Shown piece after piece: positions 17,678 to 27,346 of a stretch of 64,000 nt of DNA. The notes beneath the pieces are model-generated. The model searched no databases and was not told where the DNA came from. It saw only the letters and a list, made by a program, of their open reading frames with translations. Each line of letters begins with the position of its first letter. Positions within the stretch are counted from its first letter, which is position 1. This DNA is from Paucimonas lemoignei. GTDB taxonomy: Bacteria > Pseudomonadota > Gammaproteobacteria > Pseudomonadales > Pseudomonadaceae. The position numbers and the translations under genes are program-made. The DNA lies in the NCBI GenBank assembly GCA_900475325.1, contig LS483371.1, forward strand, positions 4,216,001-4,280,000, written 5' to 3'.

Positions 17678-19375
17678 TCATCCCCAGCCAAACTCCACAC
17701 AGGCGGTGCGTCCATCCGCTGACCACGTTGCCTGTTCACTCAGCTCGCGCACCAGCGCAAGACCGCGACCGTACAGCTCATCGACCACGGGAGGCAATGC
17801 GAGAATTGTATCAACACTGAAACCCGGCCCGCTGTCCTCGACCTGTAGCGTCAACCGCCCGCCCTCGCCCATCGGCACCACCTGCACATGCACCCGAATG
17901 AATCCATCGCACAGGTTGGCCAAGCGTTCCGCGCGTAGCTGATAGTAGCGGGCGAACCCCACGGCGTCATTTTTCAGACTGGAATCCAGCCCCAGCACGC
18001 CGTGCTCCAGCGCATTACTGTACAACTCGGTGAGTACGCTATACAGCGCCCCGCTTTGAGGACGCAGGCCATGCACTTCCAGCAGCAACTGCAGCAGGTA
18101 CGGCAAAGGGTTGAAACGCCTGATGGTCGAGCCGCGAAATTCGAAGGTGGCCGACCAGTCCAGTGGCGTCGAGGTGCCACTGTCCGAATAGATGACCGCC
18201 TGGGTGCCCGGATCTGCCGCCTCGACCGCCAGAATTTCGACCATGCTGACGTCGTCACGCGCCTGCCCGCCAAACTCAGTCAGGGCCTGTTGAATTTCCC
18301 CGATCAGCAGATGAGGTTCGCGGTTGGCGGCAAATACCTCATGCAGTCGCTGCACGCCGAACAGCTCTTCCTGACGGTTGCTGGTGTCGACGACCCCATC
18401 AGAAAGCAGGAATATCCGGTCATTGCAGGCAAACGGATAGACCTCGGTCTTGTCATCAAAGCTCGACGAGTCCAACACACCCAAGGGTAAATGCCGTGAC
18501 ACCAGAGCAGTGCGCTCGCCAGTGGCTGCACTGAGCAGGTAGCCATCCGGCAGCCCGCCATTCCAGACCTCGACCTGACGCTGTTTGAAGTTGACGCACA
18601 ACAGGGTTGCGCAGCAAAACATGTCGACCGGCAGGATGCGCTTGAGCTTGGCATTCATCTCGCGCAGGGTTTCGGCCAACCCAAAACCCTTGGCCGTCAT
18701 GCCGTAGAACACTTCGGCCAGGGGCATGGCCCCCACCGCCGCAGGCAAGCCATGACCGGTGAAATCCCCGAGCAGCATGTGCATGTGCCCGGCCGGCGTG
18801 TAGGTGGCCAGCAACAAATCGCCATTGAACAACGCATAAGGCGATTGCAGGTAGCGGATGTTGGACGCGTTCAGGCACCCGGAATGCGCGACTTGATCGA
18901 AGACTTCCTTGGCGACGCGTTGTTCGTTGAGCAGGTACTCGTGGTGACGGGAAATCAGATCGCGTTGCTGCAGGACGGTTTCCTGCAACAGTCGCAGGCG
19001 GTTCATGGCCTTGATCTTGGCGGTGAGCACGACATGGTTGTAAGGCTTGGCAATGAAGTCATCGCCGCCGGCATCCAGACAACGCGCCAGCGCCTCGCCC
19101 TCGGTCAGTGAGGTGAGGAAGATGATCGGCACCAGCGCTTCGCCCGCCAGTTGCTTGATGCGCCGCGCCGCGTCGAAGCCATCCATGACCGGCATCAATG
19201 CGTCCATCAGGATCAGATGCGGGCGGTGCCTTTCGAACGCGGCCACCGCCTCGGCCCCATTGGCGGCGCACAGCACCTGATGGCCCTGGCGACTGACAAT
19301 GGTCGATAGCAAGTAGCGATCACTGGCACTGTCGTCAGCGATCAGAATGCACAGGTGTTCGCTGGATGGCGGCAA
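17678..19375 (-). CDS. hsbR: Response regulator / PP2C phosphatase / kinase HsbR
   Basis: Three-domain regulator. The receiver at residues 7-125 has Asp58 in LILMDALMPVMDG. The SpoIIE-type PP2C phosphatase at about 165-385 has GDFTGHG, LLSDGVVD and DDVSMVEI. The C-terminal HATPase at about 425-560 has LTELYSNALEHG, VEDSGPGF and YGRGLALVRELSE. In P. aeruginosa HsbR both dephosphorylates and phosphorylates HsbA, according to HptB input. The start appears to be TTG at 19375, five bases after the hsbA stop; no ATG or GTG lies near. Length 565 residues. Confidence 0.93.
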   Translation of the reverse strand: MPPSSEHLCILIADDSASDRYLLSTIVSRQGHQVLCAANGAEAVAAFERHRPHLILMDALMPVMDGFDAARRIKQLAGEALVPIIFLTSLTEGEALARCLDAGGDDFIAKPYNHVVLTAKIKAMNRLRLLQETVLQQRDLISRHHEYLLNEQRVAKEVFDQVAHSGCLNASNIRYLQSPYALFNGDLLLATYTPAGHMHMLLGDFTGHGLPAAVGAMPLAEVFYGMTAKGFGLAETLREMNAKLKRILPVDMFCCATLLCVNFKQRQVEVWNGGLPDGYLLSAATGERTALVSRHLPLGVLDSSSFDDKTEVYPFACNDRIFLLSDGVVDTSNRQEELFGVQRLHEVFAANREPHLLIGEIQQALTEFGGQARDDVSMVEILAVEAADPGTQAVIYSDSGTSTPLDWSATFEFRGSTIRRFNPLPYLLQLLLEVHGLRPQSGALYSVLTELYSNALEHGVLGLDSSLKNDAVGFARYYQLRAERLANLCDGFIRVHVQVVPMGEGGRLTLQVEDSGPGFSVDTILALPPVVDELYGRGLALVRELSEQATWSADGRTACVEFGWG

Positions 19376-19379
19376 GGGG

Positions 19380-19682
19380 TCAACCTATCTGGAACAGTTT
19401 CGAGAAATTGGAAATCGTCAGGATGGTGATGACGTCGGCGGTGCAGTTGACCAACCGGATCCGCGCCCGCTCGCCCCCGGCGTGGTCGCGCAGCAGCAAC
19501 AGCATGCCCAGCGCGGAGCTGTCCAGGTAATGCGTCCCGCGCAGATCCACGACATAACGCTGCTCACTGCCCAACCCTTCATAGGCAGCTCGAAAGTCCT
19601 GATGTGACGCAAAATCAAAACGGCCCGAGACGAAAATGGTCAGCTGTTGACCGTCGGGGGAAAGCTCGGAGGTAACCGACAT
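19380..19682 (-). CDS. hsbA: Anti-anti-sigma factor HsbA (STAS domain)
   Basis: STAS-domain protein of 100 residues. In P. aeruginosa it binds FlgM when unphosphorylated, freeing FliA, and binds the diguanylate cyclase HsbD when phosphorylated. The phosphorylatable Ser pair is at 55-56 in THYLDSSALGMLLLLRDH. The ATG at 19682 has AGGAA upstream and gives the normal STAS length; the in-frame extension to 19883 would read through a REP element. It heads the hsbA-hsbR-hptB group. Confidence 0.93.
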   Translation of the reverse strand: MSVTSELSPDGQQLTIFVSGRFDFASHQDFRAAYEGLGSEQRYVVDLRGTHYLDSSALGMLLLLRDHAGGERARIRLVNCTADVITILTISNFSKLFQIG

Positions 19683-19791
19683 GGGAAGTTCCTGATTAGG
19701 CCTCGGCACGTATTCAAGGTGTAGCACCGCCTGACGATGGCGGCAAATTGATGCATCCCAGATTCCCGCAAGATCCAACAGAATCGGTGTC

Positions 19792-19899
19792 TGTGGGAGC
19801 GAGCTTGCTCGCGAAGGCGGCGATCCTGCCGCAGGAGATGCTGAGGATGTACCGGCCTCTTCGCGAGCAAGGTGGAGCGCCACCCCGGTCGTCCCACAG
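19792..19899. repeat. REP pair between fliJ and hsbA
   Basis: TGTGGGAGCGAGCTTGCTCG on one side and a diverged inverse copy (TTCGCGAGCAAGG...GTCCCACA) on the other, about 108 bases overall. This is the common Pseudomonas REP type, also at 55492-55582. It begins 15 bases beyond the fliJ stop, the 3' end of the fliE-fliJ operon. Confidence 0.85.
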
Positions 19900-19913
19900 G
19901 TTCAGTGATCGGT

Positions 19914-20363
19914 CTAGAATTGCGACTGCCTCGGCAAACGCTGGGACAGTTCATCCAGCAATTTCTGTTCGCGCTTGTCTTCCAGCTGGCGGGCTTCGTC
20001 GATGTAGCGCTGGACCAGCTTGCGCAACCCTTCGACCCGGGCGTAGGCCTGCTGCCAGGCGCCACGGGCCTTTTCCAGGTTGTCCTGGTGCCAGGCCAGG
20101 CTCTTGCGCTGCTGGCCGACCGCGGTTTCCAGTTGATTGAGAAAGCGCTGGTAGTTCATCAGCCACTGGCCCGACACGCCGCTGGCACCTTTGTCGATCC
20201 ATTGTTGCTGATAGGCCATGCGGAACTGCTCAAGCTCGTCCAGCTTGCCTTCGGCAACTCGCACCTGGCCTTGAAAGTGCCCCAGGCGCTGGGCGGCCGA
20301 ACGCTCGGCGCTTTCGGCCATGTCCACCACCGGAGCCAGACGAGCCGCACGACTGGTGGCCAT
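19914..20363 (-). CDS. fliJ: Flagellar export chaperone FliJ
   Basis: Coiled-coil export protein that links the FliI ATPase to FlhA. Its 149 residues are almost wholly helical and charged, with heptad-like stretches (AEGKLDELEQFRMAYQQQW; RGAWQQAYARVEGLRKLVQR). It lies six bases after fliI and is last in the fliE-fliJ operon. Confidence 0.95.
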   Translation of the reverse strand: MATSRAARLAPVVDMAESAERSAAQRLGHFQGQVRVAEGKLDELEQFRMAYQQQWIDKGASGVSGQWLMNYQRFLNQLETAVGQQRKSLAWHQDNLEKARGAWQQAYARVEGLRKLVQRYIDEARQLEDKREQKLLDELSQRLPRQSQF

Positions 20364-20369
20364 GATCTA

Positions 20370-21728
20370 TCAGCCGCCCGCTGCCGGATTGAACACGGCC
20401 GCCAGCTGGGCGCTGCTGTTTTCCATGCTCTGGTTCTCGTTGAGCCCCTGGCGCAGGTAACGCACCAGCACTGGCTGCAAGGCAATTGCCAGGTCCGTTT
20501 CCCGATCCCCACCGGCGACGTAAGCACCGACGCTGATCAAGTCACGGCTCTGCTGATAACGAGACCACAGCTGCTTGAAATGCTGCGCCTGATTCATGTG
20601 CTCAGGCGTGACCACCGACGGCATGACCCGGCTGATGGACGCTTCGATATCAATGGCCGGATAGTGCCCTTCTTCGGCCAGGCGCCGGGACAACACGATG
20701 TGACCATCGAGCACGCCTCGGGCCGAGTCGGCAATCGGGTCCTGCTGGTCATCGCCCTCGGACAACACGGTATAAAACGCAGTGATCGAACCACCGCCCG
20801 CTTCGGCGTTACCGGCGCGCTCCACCAGCTTGGGCAGCTTGGCGAATACCGAAGGCGGGTAACCTTTGGTGGCGGGCGGCTCGCCAATGGCCAGGGCGAT
20901 TTCACGCTGGGCCTGGGCGAAACGGGTCAGGGAATCCATCAGCAACAGGACGTTCATGCCCTTGTCGCGAAAGTATTCGGCGATACGCGTGCAGTACATG
21001 GCGGCACGCAAACGCATCAAGGGCGCGTCATCGGCTGGCGATGCGACCACGACGGAACGCTTGAGGCCTTCTTCACCGAGGCTGTGCTCGATGAACTCTT
21101 TAACTTCCCGGCCCCGCTCGCCGATCAGACCCACCACGATGATGTCGGCCTCGGTGAAGCGCGTCATCATGCCCAGCAGGACGCTCTTGCCGACGCCCGT
21201 ACCGGCGAATAGACCCAGCCGCTGGCCACGGCCTACCGTCAACAATCCGTTGATGCAGCGGATACCGACGTCCAGCGGCTGGCTGATGGGGTTGCGCTTG
21301 AGCGGGTTGATAGTCGGGCCATCCATGGGCACCCAGTCTTCGGCCTTCATGCCGCCCTTGCCGTCCAGTGCACGTCCGGCACCGTCGAGCACGCGACCCA
21401 ACATGGCCATGCCCATTGGCAGGCGGCCGGTGTCGATCAGCGGCACCACTCGCGCGCCAGGGGCAATCCCCGCCACACTGCCCACCGGCATGAGAAAGAC
21501 TTTGCTGCCGGAAAAGCCCATGACTTCGGCTTCGACTTCAACCGGATGATGGCTGTCATCGTTGATCACTACACAGCGGCTGCCCATCGCGGCGCGCAAG
21601 CCTTCGGCTTCCAGCGTCAGGCCGACCATGCGCAACAGGCGGCCCTCGACCAACGGCTGAGTGGGCAGGTCGATGGTTTCGGCGTACGAACCCAGGCGCT
21701 TGCCAAAGCTGGTGCGATCAAGGCGCAT
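20370..21728 (-). CDS. fliI: Flagellar export ATPase FliI
   Basis: F1-beta-like ATPase of the export apparatus. Walker A is [14 protein letters not shown], followed by the [15 protein letters not shown] motif and Walker [15 protein letters not shown]. The ATG at 21728 gives 452 residues, the usual length, and overlaps the fliH end by 11 bases. The in-frame extension to 21959 lies wholly inside fliH and is not credible. Confidence 0.97.
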   Translation of the reverse strand: MRLDRTSFGKRLGSYAETIDLPTQPLVEGRLLRMVGLTLEAEGLRAAMGSRCVVINDDSHHPVEVEAEVMGFSGSKVFLMPVGSVAGIAPGARVVPLIDTGRLPMGMAMLGRVLDGAGRALDGKGGMKAEDWVPMDGPTINPLKRNPISQPLDVGIRCINGLLTVGRGQRLGLFAGTGVGKSVLLGMMTRFTEADIIVVGLIGERGREVKEFIEHSLGEEGLKRSVVVASPADDAPLMRLRAAMYCTRIAEYFRDKGMNVLLLMDSLTRFAQAQREIALAIGEPPATKGYPPSVFAKLPKLVERAGNAEAGGGSITAFYTVLSEGDDQQDPIADSARGVLDGHIVLSRRLAEEGHYPAIDIEASISRVMPSVVTPEHMNQAQHFKQLWSRYQQSRDLISVGAYVAGGDRETDLAIALQPVLVRYLRQGLNENQSMENSSAQLAAVFNPAAGG

Positions 21729-22527
21729 CGGGCTTCTCGTCAGCGCCAGACACGCTGGTTTCAGGGATCTTGTCCAGATCAAGGCTGGTGTCTGGCGCCG
21801 CCGGATGCAGGGCCTGCTCGTGCATCTGGTCGTACATCTTGGCAACGGCCTGGGTGATCCGGGTCTCGATGCTGGCATCGATGCGGCTGTGCTCGGTCTC
21901 GATCCGGCAACCACCAGCCTGCAAGGTATCGTCTTCGACGATGCGCCAGTTTTCCTCATGGCGCTCGCGCAGCGTCTTGATCTGCTCGAAGTCCTGAGGG
22001 TTGATGAAAATTCGCACGTTAGTGGCGCCCATGGGCAACAGCTTCAATGCGTCGCGCAAGACATTGCCAATCTGCCGGGAGTCGGTGGTCAGCTCGCGCT
22101 GGATGACTTTGCGGGCAATGTGCTCGACCAGCAGGATCATCGATTTCTCGATCTGCGTGTCTTGCTCGGCGATGGGGTTGAGAAACTGCTCCATCAATCG
22201 TTCAAGGCTTGCCAGCTTGGCGCCCAGGGCCAGTTCGGCTTCCTGCCGCACTTTGAGCTGGGTGCTGTGGAAGCCTTCTTTTTCGCCCGTGGCGAAGCCT
22301 TCGTTGTAGGCCTCCTGGCGGATGCTTTCCAGCTCTTCCAGGGTGATGGGCTGGACTTCTTCCAGCGGCACTTCCTCGATGACCTCGACCGGCTCTTCAA
22401 CCTCCGGTTCAGGCTCGGGTACGGGCTCTACAAAAGGGTCGAAACTGGGCAGCGACCACACGTCGAAACCGCCGACATCCTTGGCGCGAATCAGGTCGCT
22501 GGCCGGTTCTTTGCTGGAGCTGGACAT
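21718..22527 (-). CDS. fliH: Flagellar export ATPase regulator FliH
   Basis: Regulator and stator of FliI. The N-terminus is acidic and Pro/Glu-rich ([19 protein letters not shown]), followed by a helical region ([18 protein letters not shown]) and the V-ATPase-E-like C-terminal domain. Length 269. The gene starts 10 bases after fliG and overlaps fliI. Confidence 0.96.
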   Translation of the reverse strand: MSSSSKEPASDLIRAKDVGGFDVWSLPSFDPFVEPVPEPEPEVEEPVEVIEEVPLEEVQPITLEELESIRQEAYNEGFATGEKEGFHSTQLKVRQEAELALGAKLASLERLMEQFLNPIAEQDTQIEKSMILLVEHIARKVIQRELTTDSRQIGNVLRDALKLLPMGATNVRIFINPQDFEQIKTLRERHEENWRIVEDDTLQAGGCRIETEHSRIDASIETRITQAVAKMYDQMHEQALHPAAPDTSLDLDKIPETSVSGADEKPDAP

Positions 22528-22537
22528 TAGTAGCGCC

Positions 22538-23554
22538 TTAGATCATTTCCTCGCCACCTTTGCCGCCGAGAACGATCTCCCCGGCCTCGGCCATACGGCG
22601 AGCGATAGTGAGGATTTCTTTCTGTGCAGTTTCCACGTCGCTGACACGTACCGGACCCTTGGCTTCCAGGTCGTCACGCAGCAGCTCGGCGGCACGCTTG
22701 GACATGTTCTTGAAGATTTTTTCTTTGATCGCCTCGTCCGAACCCTTGAGCGCCAGCACCAATACGTCCGAAGACACTTCGCGCAACAGCGCCTGGATAC
22801 CGCGATCGTCGACGTCGGCAAGGTTGTTGAAGACAAACATGAGGTCTTCGATCTGGGTCGACAGATCTTCGTCGACCTCGCGGATCGAATCCATGAGCGT
22901 GCCTTCGATGGAGCTGTCGAGGAAGTTCATGATATCGGCAGCACGCTTGATACCACCCAGGGTGGTACGCGACGTGTTGGCGTTACCCGAGAACTGCTTC
23001 TCGAGAATCTGGTTCAATTCCTTGAGCGCGGCCGGCTGCACGGTGTTCAACGAAGACACGCGCAGGATGATGTCCAGGCGCACCTTGTGGTCGAAATGGC
23101 CCAGCACTTCACCGGCCTGATCGGCGTCCAGATAGGCCACCACGATGGCCTGAATCTGCGGGTGCTCAAAACGGATCACGTCGGCAACCGCGCGCGGCTC
23201 CATCCATTTCAGGCTGTCCAGACCGCTGGTGTTGCCGCCCAGCAAAATGCGGTCGATGAGGCCGTTGGCCTTGTCTTCACCCAGTGCCTGGGTGAGCATT
23301 TTGCGGATGTAGCCGTCGGAGCCGACGCCCAGGCTGGTCTGATCGCCGACGGTCTCGACGAACTCGGTCATGACCTCTTCGACCTGCTCGCGGTGCACGT
23401 TGCGCATCTGCGCCATGGCCACACCCACGCGCTGCACTTCCTTGGGACCCATGTGCCGCAGCACCTGGGCCGCGTCGGTTTCGCCCAAGGAAAGCAGCAA
23501 CACGGCGGCTTTCTCGACTTTGCTCAGCTTGGTTACGACGGCTCGATCATTCAT
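22538..23554 (-). CDS. fliG: Flagellar motor switch protein FliG
   Basis: C-ring protein that transmits torque from the stator. All three armadillo-like domains are present. FEHPQIQAIVVAYLD is the EHPQ motif region, and the charged torque helix reads LVLALKGSDEAIKEKIFKNM. Length 338. Its ATG overlaps the fliF stop by eight bases (ATGAATGA). Confidence 0.98.
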   Translation of the reverse strand: MNDRAVVTKLSKVEKAAVLLLSLGETDAAQVLRHMGPKEVQRVGVAMAQMRNVHREQVEEVMTEFVETVGDQTSLGVGSDGYIRKMLTQALGEDKANGLIDRILLGGNTSGLDSLKWMEPRAVADVIRFEHPQIQAIVVAYLDADQAGEVLGHFDHKVRLDIILRVSSLNTVQPAALKELNQILEKQFSGNANTSRTTLGGIKRAADIMNFLDSSIEGTLMDSIREVDEDLSTQIEDLMFVFNNLADVDDRGIQALLREVSSDVLVLALKGSDEAIKEKIFKNMSKRAAELLRDDLEAKGPVRVSDVETAQKEILTIARRMAEAGEIVLGGKGGEEMI

Positions 23555-25331
23555 CAGTGTTAATCCACTCTTTCACAACCTGGGCCACACGACCCGGATC
23601 TTCAGCCACCAGACTCTTGATCGCGTTCAACTGCGCGTCATAACCCTCGGTCGGGCTAGGCAGCAGAATGCTCTGCGGACCACCCAGGCTGACACGGTCG
23701 TTGGACAGTTCGTCGCCACCGCCCATGCCACCAAAGCCACCCGTACCATCGTCGAATCCGGCCAGTTCCTTGCTCTTGCCATTGGTGATGTTGTTCAACA
23801 CCGGGCGCAGAACACCGAAGACCAGAATCAGGATGAAGATGATGCCCACCGCCTGCTTGACGATGTCCCAGAACCACGGTTGCGAGTAAAACGGAATTTC
23901 GGTAAAGACCTCGCCCTTCTCGGCAGAGAACGGCACGTTGACGACGCTGACGCTGTCACCACGGCTGGCGTCGAAGCCGACGGCATTCTGCACCAGGCGA
24001 GTGAAGCGGTTCAGATCATCGGCACTCCAAGGCGTGCGGGTCACTTCACCGTTGGCCGCGTTGACCTTGACCTGATCATCGACCACCACCGCGACCGACA
24101 GACGGGTCAGACGACCCTGCTGTTGCTTGGTGTGGCTGATGGAGCGATCCAGTTCGAAGTTCTTGGTCGACTGCACGCGCTTGTCGGCTGGATACGGTGC
24201 CAACGCTGGCTGGCCCGTCGCCGGATCCATGATTTGCTGACCGTTTGCATCCAGCAACGGCTGACCCGGAGCAATCGCTGCAGCTGCGCCACCGGCGGCG
24301 CCTCCTGCGGCCTGCGGCGCGGTGGCCGGACCTGGCGGCTGATTGCTCAGGGCACCCGGTACGCCTTGCGGGCCGGAACTGCTGGAGCGCTGTTCGTTGA
24401 CCGACTGCTCGCTGCGCAAGGCAGGCTGGTCCGGGTTGAAGCTTTCTGCGGTGGACTCCACCGCACTGAAATCGACGTTGGCCGAAACCTCAGCCTTGTA
24501 GCGGTCGCTACCCAGCACCGGCTGGAGAATATTCTGCACACGCTGGGTCAGCATGCTTTCCATGCGGCGCGAATAATCGAACTGTTTACCGGCCATGGTC
24601 AGCTCGGAGTTTTCAGCCTGATCCGAGAGCAGGTTGCCTTTTTGGTCGACCACGCTGATTTGTGACTTGGCCAGTTCCGGCACACTGGTCGACACCAGAT
24701 TGACGATGGCCATGACCTGGCTCGGCTCAAGGGAGCGACCCGCGTACAGCTCGACCAGAATCGATGCGCTTGGCTTGCGGTCATCGCGGACGAAAACCGA
24801 GCTTTTCGGGATCGCCAGGTGAACGCGTGCCGCCTTGATGTTATTGAGCGACGAAATCGTACGCGCCAGCTCGCCTTCCAGGCCCCGACGATAGCGGGTG
24901 GCTTCCATGAACTGGCTGGTGCCCAGGCCCTGGTCCTTGTCGAGGATTTCAAAGCCGACGTTGCCGTCATGCTGGGTCACGCCTGCCGACGCCAGCTGAA
25001 TGCGCGCGCGCTGCACATCATCGGCCTTGACCAGCAAGGCGCCGGAGTTTGGCTCGATGGTGTACGGAATATTGGCCGTGGTCAGCGTGTCCATGACCTG
25101 CTTGCCGTCCATACCGGCCAGGCTGCCATACAGCGGCCGATAATCAGGCTGTTGCGACCAGAGCACCACGGCAAAGCCGATAGCCACGCTGGCAGCCAGC
25201 CCGACCATCAGGCCGACCTGACGCAACATGGTCATCTCGGAAAGGTTTTCCAGGAAAGCCAGGCCCATCAAGGGCTTTTTCCCGGAGGCGCCTGTCTTGG
25301 CCGGAACGCTATCGGCGAGTGTTTCTGCCAT
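23547..25331 (-). CDS. fliF: Flagellar MS-ring protein FliF
   Basis: Forms the MS ring and export housing. First membrane helix at about residues 38-60 (VGLMVGLAASVAIGFAVVLW), secretin-like ring-building motifs, a Pro/Ala/Gly-rich loop at about 320-370 and a second helix near 470 (FWDIVKQAVGIIFILILVF). The C-terminal FliG-binding tail ends VVKEWINTDE. Length 594. It follows fliE by 15 bases. Confidence 0.98.
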   Translation of the reverse strand: MAETLADSVPAKTGASGKKPLMGLAFLENLSEMTMLRQVGLMVGLAASVAIGFAVVLWSQQPDYRPLYGSLAGMDGKQVMDTLTTANIPYTIEPNSGALLVKADDVQRARIQLASAGVTQHDGNVGFEILDKDQGLGTSQFMEATRYRRGLEGELARTISSLNNIKAARVHLAIPKSSVFVRDDRKPSASILVELYAGRSLEPSQVMAIVNLVSTSVPELAKSQISVVDQKGNLLSDQAENSELTMAGKQFDYSRRMESMLTQRVQNILQPVLGSDRYKAEVSANVDFSAVESTAESFNPDQPALRSEQSVNEQRSSSSGPQGVPGALSNQPPGPATAPQAAGGAAGGAAAAIAPGQPLLDANGQQIMDPATGQPALAPYPADKRVQSTKNFELDRSISHTKQQQGRLTRLSVAVVVDDQVKVNAANGEVTRTPWSADDLNRFTRLVQNAVGFDASRGDSVSVVNVPFSAEKGEVFTEIPFYSQPWFWDIVKQAVGIIFILILVFGVLRPVLNNITNGKSKELAGFDDGTGGFGGMGGGDELSNDRVSLGGPQSILLPSPTEGYDAQLNAIKSLVAEDPGRVAQVVKEWINTDE

Positions 25332-25346
25332 GACTCAATACGTCCT

Positions 25347-25673
25347 TTAAACCGGCATCTGCATGATGTCTTGATAAGCCTGAACCAGTTTGTTGCGCAC
25401 CTGGGTCAAGGCCTGGAAGGACACGGAGGCCTTCTGGGAGGAAATCATCACATCGGTGAGATCCACGCCGGACTTGCCGATCTCGAACGCATTAGCCAGC
25501 TGGCTGGACGCCTGCTGGGTTTCGCTGACCTTGTTCACGGCCATACCAAGCATGTCGGCAAAGCTGCTGGCGCCAACTTGCGGCGTGGCGACGGCTTTCG
25601 GCGCAGCCATGGCATCCATTTGCATGGAGCGCATATCCAACATCAAGCGATTAAATTCAACACCTTGGCTCAT
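25347..25673 (-). CDS. fliE: Flagellar hook-basal body complex protein FliE
   Basis: Rod-MS ring junction protein of 108 residues. The conserved C-terminal part is clear: [20 protein letters not shown] and [15 protein letters not shown]. First gene of the fliEFGHIJ operon, with a strong sigma54 promoter 77-92 bases upstream. Confidence 0.97.
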   Translation of the reverse strand: MSQGVEFNRLMLDMRSMQMDAMAAPKAVATPQVGASSFADMLGMAVNKVSETQQASSQLANAFEIGKSGVDLTDVMISSQKASVSFQALTQVRNKLVQAYQDIMQMPV

Positions 25674-25749
25674 GGACGTATCTCTCGTAAGTGCCGCTCT
25701 CGTAAGCGCCGCAGATTTTTGACACTGATTCAGCGGTCATACATGACAA

Positions 25750-25765
25750 AGCAACAAGGGTGCCA
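25750..25765 (-). promoter_or_regulatory. Sigma54 promoter for fliE operon
   Basis: Minus strand TGGCACC-CTTG-TTGCT; six of seven -24 bases and the full -12 box match. Lies in the 266-base fleR-fliE gap. In P. aeruginosa this operon is FleR-dependent. Confidence 0.87.
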
Positions 25766-25939
25766 GTTACATGACGGCAATTGGCCATCAAATTGATGGA
25801 TGTTTCAACCGACTGCCCGCAAACCCGCGTATCAGGGTCGCTGCAGCAAATTTGCCATGGCGTTAACGCTGTAAAAATTTTATCCCTGCGACAAATAACC
25901 ACAGGGCAGTGCTCATCTCGCTCACCACACAACCTCAAA

Positions 25940-27346
25940 TCACGTGGCGAACAAATAAGCTTCCACATCCATCCCGGCGTCACGCATCTGCGCCAGCTTG
26001 TAGCGCAAGGTGCGCGGGCTGATGCCCAGCCGCTCCGCCGCTTCCTTGCGCCGACCGCGTTCGGCCCGCAACGTATCGATGATCATTTGAAACTCCCGAC
26101 GTCGCAGATCGTCACCCAACGCCCCCGCTGACTCGTTGCCCGTCAGCTCCAGCGTGGCTGTAGAAGCCGCCGCAGGCACAACCGGCGCGGCGACCGAGGC
26201 CAGCGATGCTCCGGTCACCGGCCCGGACAGGCAGAAATCTTCAGCCTGGATCACCCCGCCCTGTTGAAGAATCAGCGCACGTTGCACGGCGTTGTCCAGC
26301 TCGCGCACGTTACCGGGCCAGGCGTAGTCGATCAGGCACTGCTGCGCCTGGGCGGACAGCCTGACCGGTGCGTGTTTCATTTTATTGACGTGCTTGGCCA
26401 TTAAACGCTCGGCCAACGGCAGAATATCGGCAGTCCGTTGACGCAACGGTTGCCACGCCAGGGGAAATACCGAAAGCCGGTAGAACAGGTCTTCACGGAA
26501 GCGCCCCGCCGCCACTTCACCGGCCAGATCGCGGTTGGTGGTGGCCAGCACACGGATGTCGAGGATGATCGGCTTTTTGCCGCCTACCCGCTCCACTTCC
26601 CGCTCCTGCAGCACCCGCAATAGTTTCGCTTGCAGGCCCATGGGCATTTCCGAAATTTCATCGAGCAAGATCGTGCCGCCATCGGCCTGTTCGAACTTGC
26701 CTGCTTGTGCGGCAATTGCGCCGGTAAACGATCCCTTCTCGTGGCCGAACAACGTGGCTTCGAGCATGTTGTCCGGAATCGCCGCGCAGTTGATGGCAAT
26801 AAAGGGTTTGTCCGCGCGAGGAGAATGCTGATGGATGTAGCGGGCGAGCACTTCTTTGCCGGTCCCGGACTCACCGGAAATCAACACGGTGGAATCACTT
26901 TTCGCCACGCGGCTGGCCAGGTTCAACAACTGCGCACTGGCCGGCTCTACCGCCACCGGACCATCGTGATCAATCGGCCCCAGACGGCCTAATGCATGGC
27001 GCGCTACCAGAGCCAGCAACGCCTTGGGCTCGAAGGGTTTGACCAGATAGTCGGCGGCGCCCTGACGCATGGCATCCACCGCACGGTCGACCGCGCCATG
27101 GGCCGTCATTAACAACACAGGCAATTGCGGGTGACGCTCGCGCAACAATGCCAGCAACTGGTGGCCGTCCATACCCGGCATGTTCACGTCGCTGATCACC
27201 AGGCTGAACGGCTCGCTCGCGACCGCGACCAAAGCCTCTTCGGCGCAGGTGACGGCGTGAAAATCATGACCGGCCAGCTCAAGGGTATCGCCCAGCGCCT
27301 CGCGCAGCGCACGGTCATCCTCGACCAGCAGTACCTTGATCGACAT
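25940..27346 (-). CDS. fleR: Sigma54-dependent response regulator FleR
   Basis: NtrC-type activator of the intermediate flagellar genes, paired with FleS. The receiver has Asp53 in ISDVNMPGMDG. The AAA domain shows Walker [13 protein letters not shown] and the sigma54 loop as GSFTGA rather than GAFTGA. The Fis-type helix-turn-helix is at the C-terminus (AAERLGISPRTLRYKLAQM). The ATG at 27346 shares one base with the fleS TGA and gives 468 residues; the in-frame extension to 27694 lies inside fleS. Confidence 0.97.
   Translation of the reverse strand: MSIKVLLVEDDRALREALGDTLELAGHDFHAVTCAEEALVAVASEPFSLVISDVNMPGMDGHQLLALLRERHPQLPVLLMTAHGAVDRAVDAMRQGAADYLVKPFEPKALLALVARHALGRLGPIDHDGPVAVEPASAQLLNLASRVAKSDSTVLISGESGTGKEVLARYIHQHSPRADKPFIAINCAAIPDNMLEATLFGHEKGSFTGAIAAQAGKFEQADGGTILLDEISEMPMGLQAKLLRVLQEREVERVGGKKPIILDIRVLATTNRDLAGEVAAGRFREDLFYRLSVFPLAWQPLRQRTADILPLAERLMAKHVNKMKHAPVRLSAQAQQCLIDYAWPGNVRELDNAVQRALILQQGGVIQAEDFCLSGPVTGASLASVAAPVVPAAASTATLELTGNESAGALGDDLRRREFQMIIDTLRAERGRRKEAAERLGISPRTLRYKLAQMRDAGMDVEAYLFAT

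Noticed and set aside
21729..21959. N-terminal extension of fliI by 77 codons
   Set aside because: It lies inside fliH in another frame and does not resemble FliI; the ATG at 21728 gives the standard length.
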